Origin: an uncultured euryarchaeote
GTDB lineage: Archaea; Thermoplasmatota; Poseidoniia; Poseidoniales; Thalassarchaeaceae
Reading direction: 5' to 3'
NCBI GenBank assembly: GCA_937897085.1
Contig: CALCOR010000263.1
Coordinates: 1 to 8,894, forward strand
DNA: 8,894 bases
Positions 6,458 to 8,894 of the stretch are shown here, piece by piece. The translations under genes and the position numbers were made by a program. Below the pieces are notes generated by a model. The model had not been told where the DNA came from. It did not search any database and worked only from the letters and a program-made list of their open reading frames with translations. How positions within the stretch are numbered: position 1 is the first letter of the stretch; each line of letters starts with the position of its first letter.

Positions 6458-6465
6458 GTTTTATC
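6458..6465 (-). promoter_or_regulatory. Candidate TATA-like box for the tryptophan dioxygenase gene
   Basis: GATAAAAC on the minus strand is an isolated AT-rich word centred 24-25 bp before the ATG at 6437. It supports that start with a leaderless transcript and would otherwise lie inside the coding frame that begins at 6527. Read on the plus strand it is GTTTTATC, about 90 bp before purP, a less natural spacing. Confidence 0.4.
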
Positions 6466-6552
6466 GCATTACCTCCGTGTCCCTCTTCGTTCTCGGTCCG
6501 AACGAGATGCGAATCCGTCATCCTCATGTAGTGAACACAGGACCGGTTCGTA

Positions 6553-7665
6553 ATGGCAAGTGGTGATGACCGGCTCTCTGGCTGGCTCGCGGACTACGAC
6601 ACCTCTCAGGTCACCATAGGTGTGGTCGCCTCTCATTCCGCTCTGCAGATTCTTCATGGCGCTCGCCAAGAGGGTTTTCGCACACTGGGGATCGCGGTCG
6701 GGGAGAACCGACGCAAGATGTACAAGGCGTTCCCCGGAGCCGAGCCGGATGACTGGCTGGTGCTCGAGGATTATCGCCAGATGCTCGACGAGGCGGAATG
6801 GTTGCGCACTCGCAACACGGTGATCGTGCCGCATGGTTCTCTGGTCGAGTATCTGGGCGCCGAGAACTTCGTGAATCTCGAGGTCCCGACGTTCGGCAAC
6901 CGGCGCATCCTCAAGTGGGAGTCGAGCCGCGAAGCACAGCGGAAATGGCTCGAGATGGGCGGTTGCACTGTACCTCGGGTGATCACGGATCCGCACGACA
7001 TCGCAGGCCCTGTGATCGTGAAGTACGAGGGGGCGAAGGGTGGCAAGGGCTACTTCGTGGCCCGGGACTACCGCGATTTCCGCAGGAACGTCGATGTCGA
7101 GGAGGAGTTCACCATCCAGGAGTACATCCTCGGTACACGCTACTACCTGCAGTTCTTCTTCGACCCGGTACCTGACGACGGCTATCAGGTGGATGGCACA
7201 GGCTCCCACCGCGGACAGCAACTAGGCCGGCTGGAACTGCTCACCATCGATCGGCGTGACGAGGCGAATGTCGACGAGTTCTACAAACTCGGTTCCTTGC
7301 GTGACCTGCGCGAGATGGGCATCGAACCCTCGTTCGTGGTCACCGGGAACGCCGAAGTGGTCCTGCGAGAATCACTGCTCCCTGAGGCCTTCAGGCTCGG
7401 CGAGGGTGCAGTCGCTTCGTCCTTCGAACTGGAGGAGGGGGCGAGAGGGATGATCGGTCCGTTCTGCCTCGAGTGCATCGTCACCGACCAACTCGATTTC
7501 AGCGTGTTCGAGGTGTCGGCGCGCATCGTAGCAGGTTCCAACGTCAGCATCGGCGGCTCCCCGTACATGAACCTCAACGAGTACGATAACAGCGTCGGGC
7601 GCCGAATCGCTCGCAGCATCCGCAAGGCGATCGAGAAGGACCGCTTGCACGAAGTCCTGTCCTGA
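6553..7665 (+). CDS. purP: Formate-dependent FAICAR synthetase (PurP), purine biosynthesis
   Basis: Archaeal ATP-grasp ligase (370 residues) that formylates AICAR to FAICAR with formate and ATP, the step performed by the folate-dependent PurH transformylase in bacteria. The N-terminal region has the family pattern VTIGVVASHSALQILHGA (20-37), where the SHS turn binds the nucleotide substrate. The ATP-grasp part contains VIVKYEGAKGGKGYF (154-168), TIQEYILG (187-194) and the metal-binding segment FSVFEVSARIVAGSN (316-330). GGSPY at 334-338 and the closing R-rich helix also fit. Length agrees with known PurP proteins (about 360). ATG 6553 gives a family-like N-terminus; no good Shine-Dalgarno or TATA-like word precedes it. 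It is divergent from tryptophan dioxygenase and convergent with the surface-protein gene, with no purine gene next to it. Its presence implies purine formylation from free formate. Confidence 0.94.
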   Translation: MASGDDRLSGWLADYDTSQVTIGVVASHSALQILHGARQEGFRTLGIAVGENRRKMYKAFPGAEPDDWLVLEDYRQMLDEAEWLRTRNTVIVPHGSLVEYLGAENFVNLEVPTFGNRRILKWESSREAQRKWLEMGGCTVPRVITDPHDIAGPVIVKYEGAKGGKGYFVARDYRDFRRNVDVEEEFTIQEYILGTRYYLQFFFDPVPDDGYQVDGTGSHRGQQLGRLELLTIDRRDEANVDEFYKLGSLRDLREMGIEPSFVVTGNAEVVLRESLLPEAFRLGEGAVASSFELEEGARGMIGPFCLECIVTDQLDFSVFEVSARIVAGSNVSIGGSPYMNLNEYDNSVGRRIARSIRKAIEKDRLHEVLS

Positions 7666-7674
7666 CGTCGTCAG
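7662..7674. terminator. 13-bp palindrome spanning both stop codons of convergent genes
   Basis: CTGACG-T-CGTCAG covers the purP stop (7663-7665) and, on the other strand, the surface-protein stop (7673-7671), which are only 5 bp apart. Part of the symmetry is built in by two facing TGA stops. It could form a short hairpin in either transcript, but no T-run follows. Confidence 0.2.
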
Positions 7675-8894
7675 CCGAGCAGCATGTACAGCACGGCGAC
7701 GAAGACGGCTGCACCGATCCACAATGGAGTGGTCTCTTCTGCACTCTTCTTATCTTCCAGATAGCGTCTAGAACCTGCGAACCCGACCAATGCGGGTAAC
7801 GCCGCGACGATTAGCGATTGGAGATGGAACATCACGTCCAACACCTGTGGTGGTGCCCCCTCACTCATTTTGAGGACCGTGATGTCACCCCCCGACTGAA
7901 CCTCCAGATAATCTGAACTGTACACATCACCATCGGCAATCATCACAACGGTGTACTCTCCACTTTCAAGCTCGGTCTCTATCTCAGAATCGCCTTCCTC
8001 TCCCACAAAGACCAAGTCTTCTTCAGCACAATCATCACCACAGTCTCCACTGTAGATTTCTATGAACAAGTCTTCTGGGATATCGTCGCCTTCTGCCTGA
8101 ATCGTTACCGTTGCAGGAGGAGGGGGTGGGGCATTCTCGATGGCATCGATGGATCCGATGATTGCCGACTCGTAATAGCCGAGAGCATCGAAATAGTGTC
8201 CACCCTTCGTGAGGAAGTCGGCATACCACAAATCCATGGAGAGGGGATAGGTTGCGTCAGGGTTGACATCTGCGACTAAAGACAAAAACTCCCTTGTCAC
8301 GTGATCAATCAAACCGTTCCCCTCAGTCATGAGTAAACCTCTGTCAACCGTGTGCGTCGTCGAGTTGTATGGATCTGTATTGTTTAACGGGTCTACGGGT
8401 GGTTTCTGTGAGTTGTTCCAGTCGTCACAATCGCCAGTACCATTGATTTGATCACAATTGTCGTTATCGTTCGGATCCGTCCAATTTTCGGGCAAACTGG
8501 TTGATGCGTTGATGCTAGCATATGCGGTTCTAATTATGTCAAATTGGTTGCGCACATTCATTCTTATTTCATCGTAATCGGTTACCTGTGCGATTTCATC
8601 GCTCGGAACAATCTGAGCGGGTTGTATACAACTGGATTGTCCTTCAGCATCACTTTGCCAGCCAGGGCCAACGACTTCAAATGGTGTTACTACCAATTGA
8701 ACCTCTACACCCACGCCTCCGATATATGAGTGACCACCATATTGGCCCTCTGACATAGGCCATACGTAGTTGATTCCATCATTGTCCTCGGACAATTCTT
8801 GGCCCGGATTCCACCCGATTGTTTGATCTTCGTATTCGCCACTTGAGCCGATTTTAATCATTACACCAACACCAGCGGCTACAGCCGCACTACC
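7671..8894 (-). CDS. Unrecognised cell-surface protein with TPR-like unit and C-terminal membrane helices (5' end beyond window)
   Basis: I do not recognise this family. The frame stays open to the window edge, so the start is outside; numbering here is from the Met at 8861, which is preceded by GSAAVAAGVGV, probably the end of an N-terminal signal or membrane helix. Residues 20-100 are mixed with no clear motif. Residues 118-168 are Asn/Asp-rich with six N-x-S/T sequons and acidic DNDNCD and GDCDDW turns that could bind calcium. Residues 205-243 read like one TPR helix pair (ADFLTKGGHYFDALGYYESAI). A run of five prolines (245-249) leads to an acidic beta-rich domain (250-335) with Cys274 and Cys278. 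Two hydrophobic helices close the protein, about 346-362 and 378-395, joined by a charged loop. The layout suggests an exported, possibly glycosylated and calcium-binding, membrane-anchored protein. The 5' two-thirds is clearly richer in A+T than neighbouring genes. Confidence 0.75.
   Translation of the reverse strand, partial: GSAAVAAGVGVMIKIGSSGEYEDQTIGWNPGQELSEDNDGINYVWPMSEGQYGGHSYIGGVGVEVQLVVTPFEVVGPGWQSDAEGQSSCIQPAQIVPSDEIAQVTDYDEIRMNVRNQFDIIRTAYASINASTSLPENWTDPNDNDNCDQINGTGDCDDWNNSQKPPVDPLNNTDPYNSTTHTVDRGLLMTEGNGLIDHVTREFLSLVADVNPDATYPLSMDLWYADFLTKGGHYFDALGYYESAIIGSIDAIENAPPPPPATVTIQAEGDDIPEDLFIEIYSGDCGDDCAEEDLVFVGEEGDSEIETELESGEYTVVMIADGDVYSSDYLEVQSGGDITVLKMSEGAPPQVLDVMFHLQSLIVAALPALVGFAGSRRYLEDKKSAEETTPLWIGAAVFVAVLYMLLG

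Noticed and set aside
8544..8729. Plus-strand 61-residue frame opposite the surface protein
   Set aside because: It lies in the AT-rich part of an intact minus-strand frame that continues to the window edge; no start signal or motif supports it.
1..8894. CRISPR array, tRNA/rRNA genes, insertion sequence or phage/defence genes
   Set aside because: No spaced direct repeats, tRNA-like or rRNA sequence, transposase motif or nuclease/defence domain was seen on either strand; nearly all DNA is explained by eight coding genes.

Overview
The window looks like a piece of a GC-rich, aerobic euryarchaeal chromosome, most likely a marine planktonic lineage such as Marine Group II (Poseidoniales) or a relative. 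Three things point to Archaea: an RNA polymerase subunit K (RpoK/Rpb6) gene, the archaeal-type purine gene purP, and a secreted cupredoxin ending in a PGF-CTERM-type sorting tail. The lineage is an inference from gene content; no rRNA or other phylogenetic marker gene is present beyond RpoK.

Layout. Positions 24-2744 (minus strand) hold a probable operon for haem A supply and copper electron transfer: ctaA (haem A synthase), then ctaB (haem O synthase), then a membrane-anchored plastocyanin/halocyanin-like protein. A very short divergent promoter region (about 2745-2796) separates ctaA from a plus-strand gene for an exported, C-terminally anchored thioredoxin-fold protein (2797-3798), followed closely by rpoK. 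These converge on a minus-strand pair at 4147-6437/6527, tryptophan 2,3-dioxygenase followed by an acetyl-CoA acetyltransferase-type thiolase. Divergent from the dioxygenase is purP (6553-7665), which converges with a large, unrecognised cell-surface protein (7671-8894, its start lying beyond the window).

How they fit together. CtaB and CtaA convert protohaem to haem O and then haem A, the cofactor of aa3-type terminal oxidases. The cupredoxin is a plausible soluble-domain electron donor to such an oxidase, and the exported thioredoxin may keep copper- or haem-site cysteines reduced. Tryptophan dioxygenase opens the kynurenine route and also needs haem and O2. Together this suggests an aerobic, amino-acid-using heterotroph. 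PurP and RpoK are housekeeping genes.

Expression signals. Four gene starts have an AT-rich box centred about 23-30 bp upstream of a plausible start codon, in otherwise GC-rich DNA. This is the spacing expected if transcripts are leaderless or nearly so, and it helps choose starts for ctaB, ctaA and the dioxygenase. No tRNA, rRNA, CRISPR, insertion sequence or phage gene was seen, and no gene-free stretch exceeds about 120 bp. No obvious new multi-gene system is present; the most unusual items are the two-CxxC thioredoxin protein, the RpoK insertion and the low-GC surface protein.
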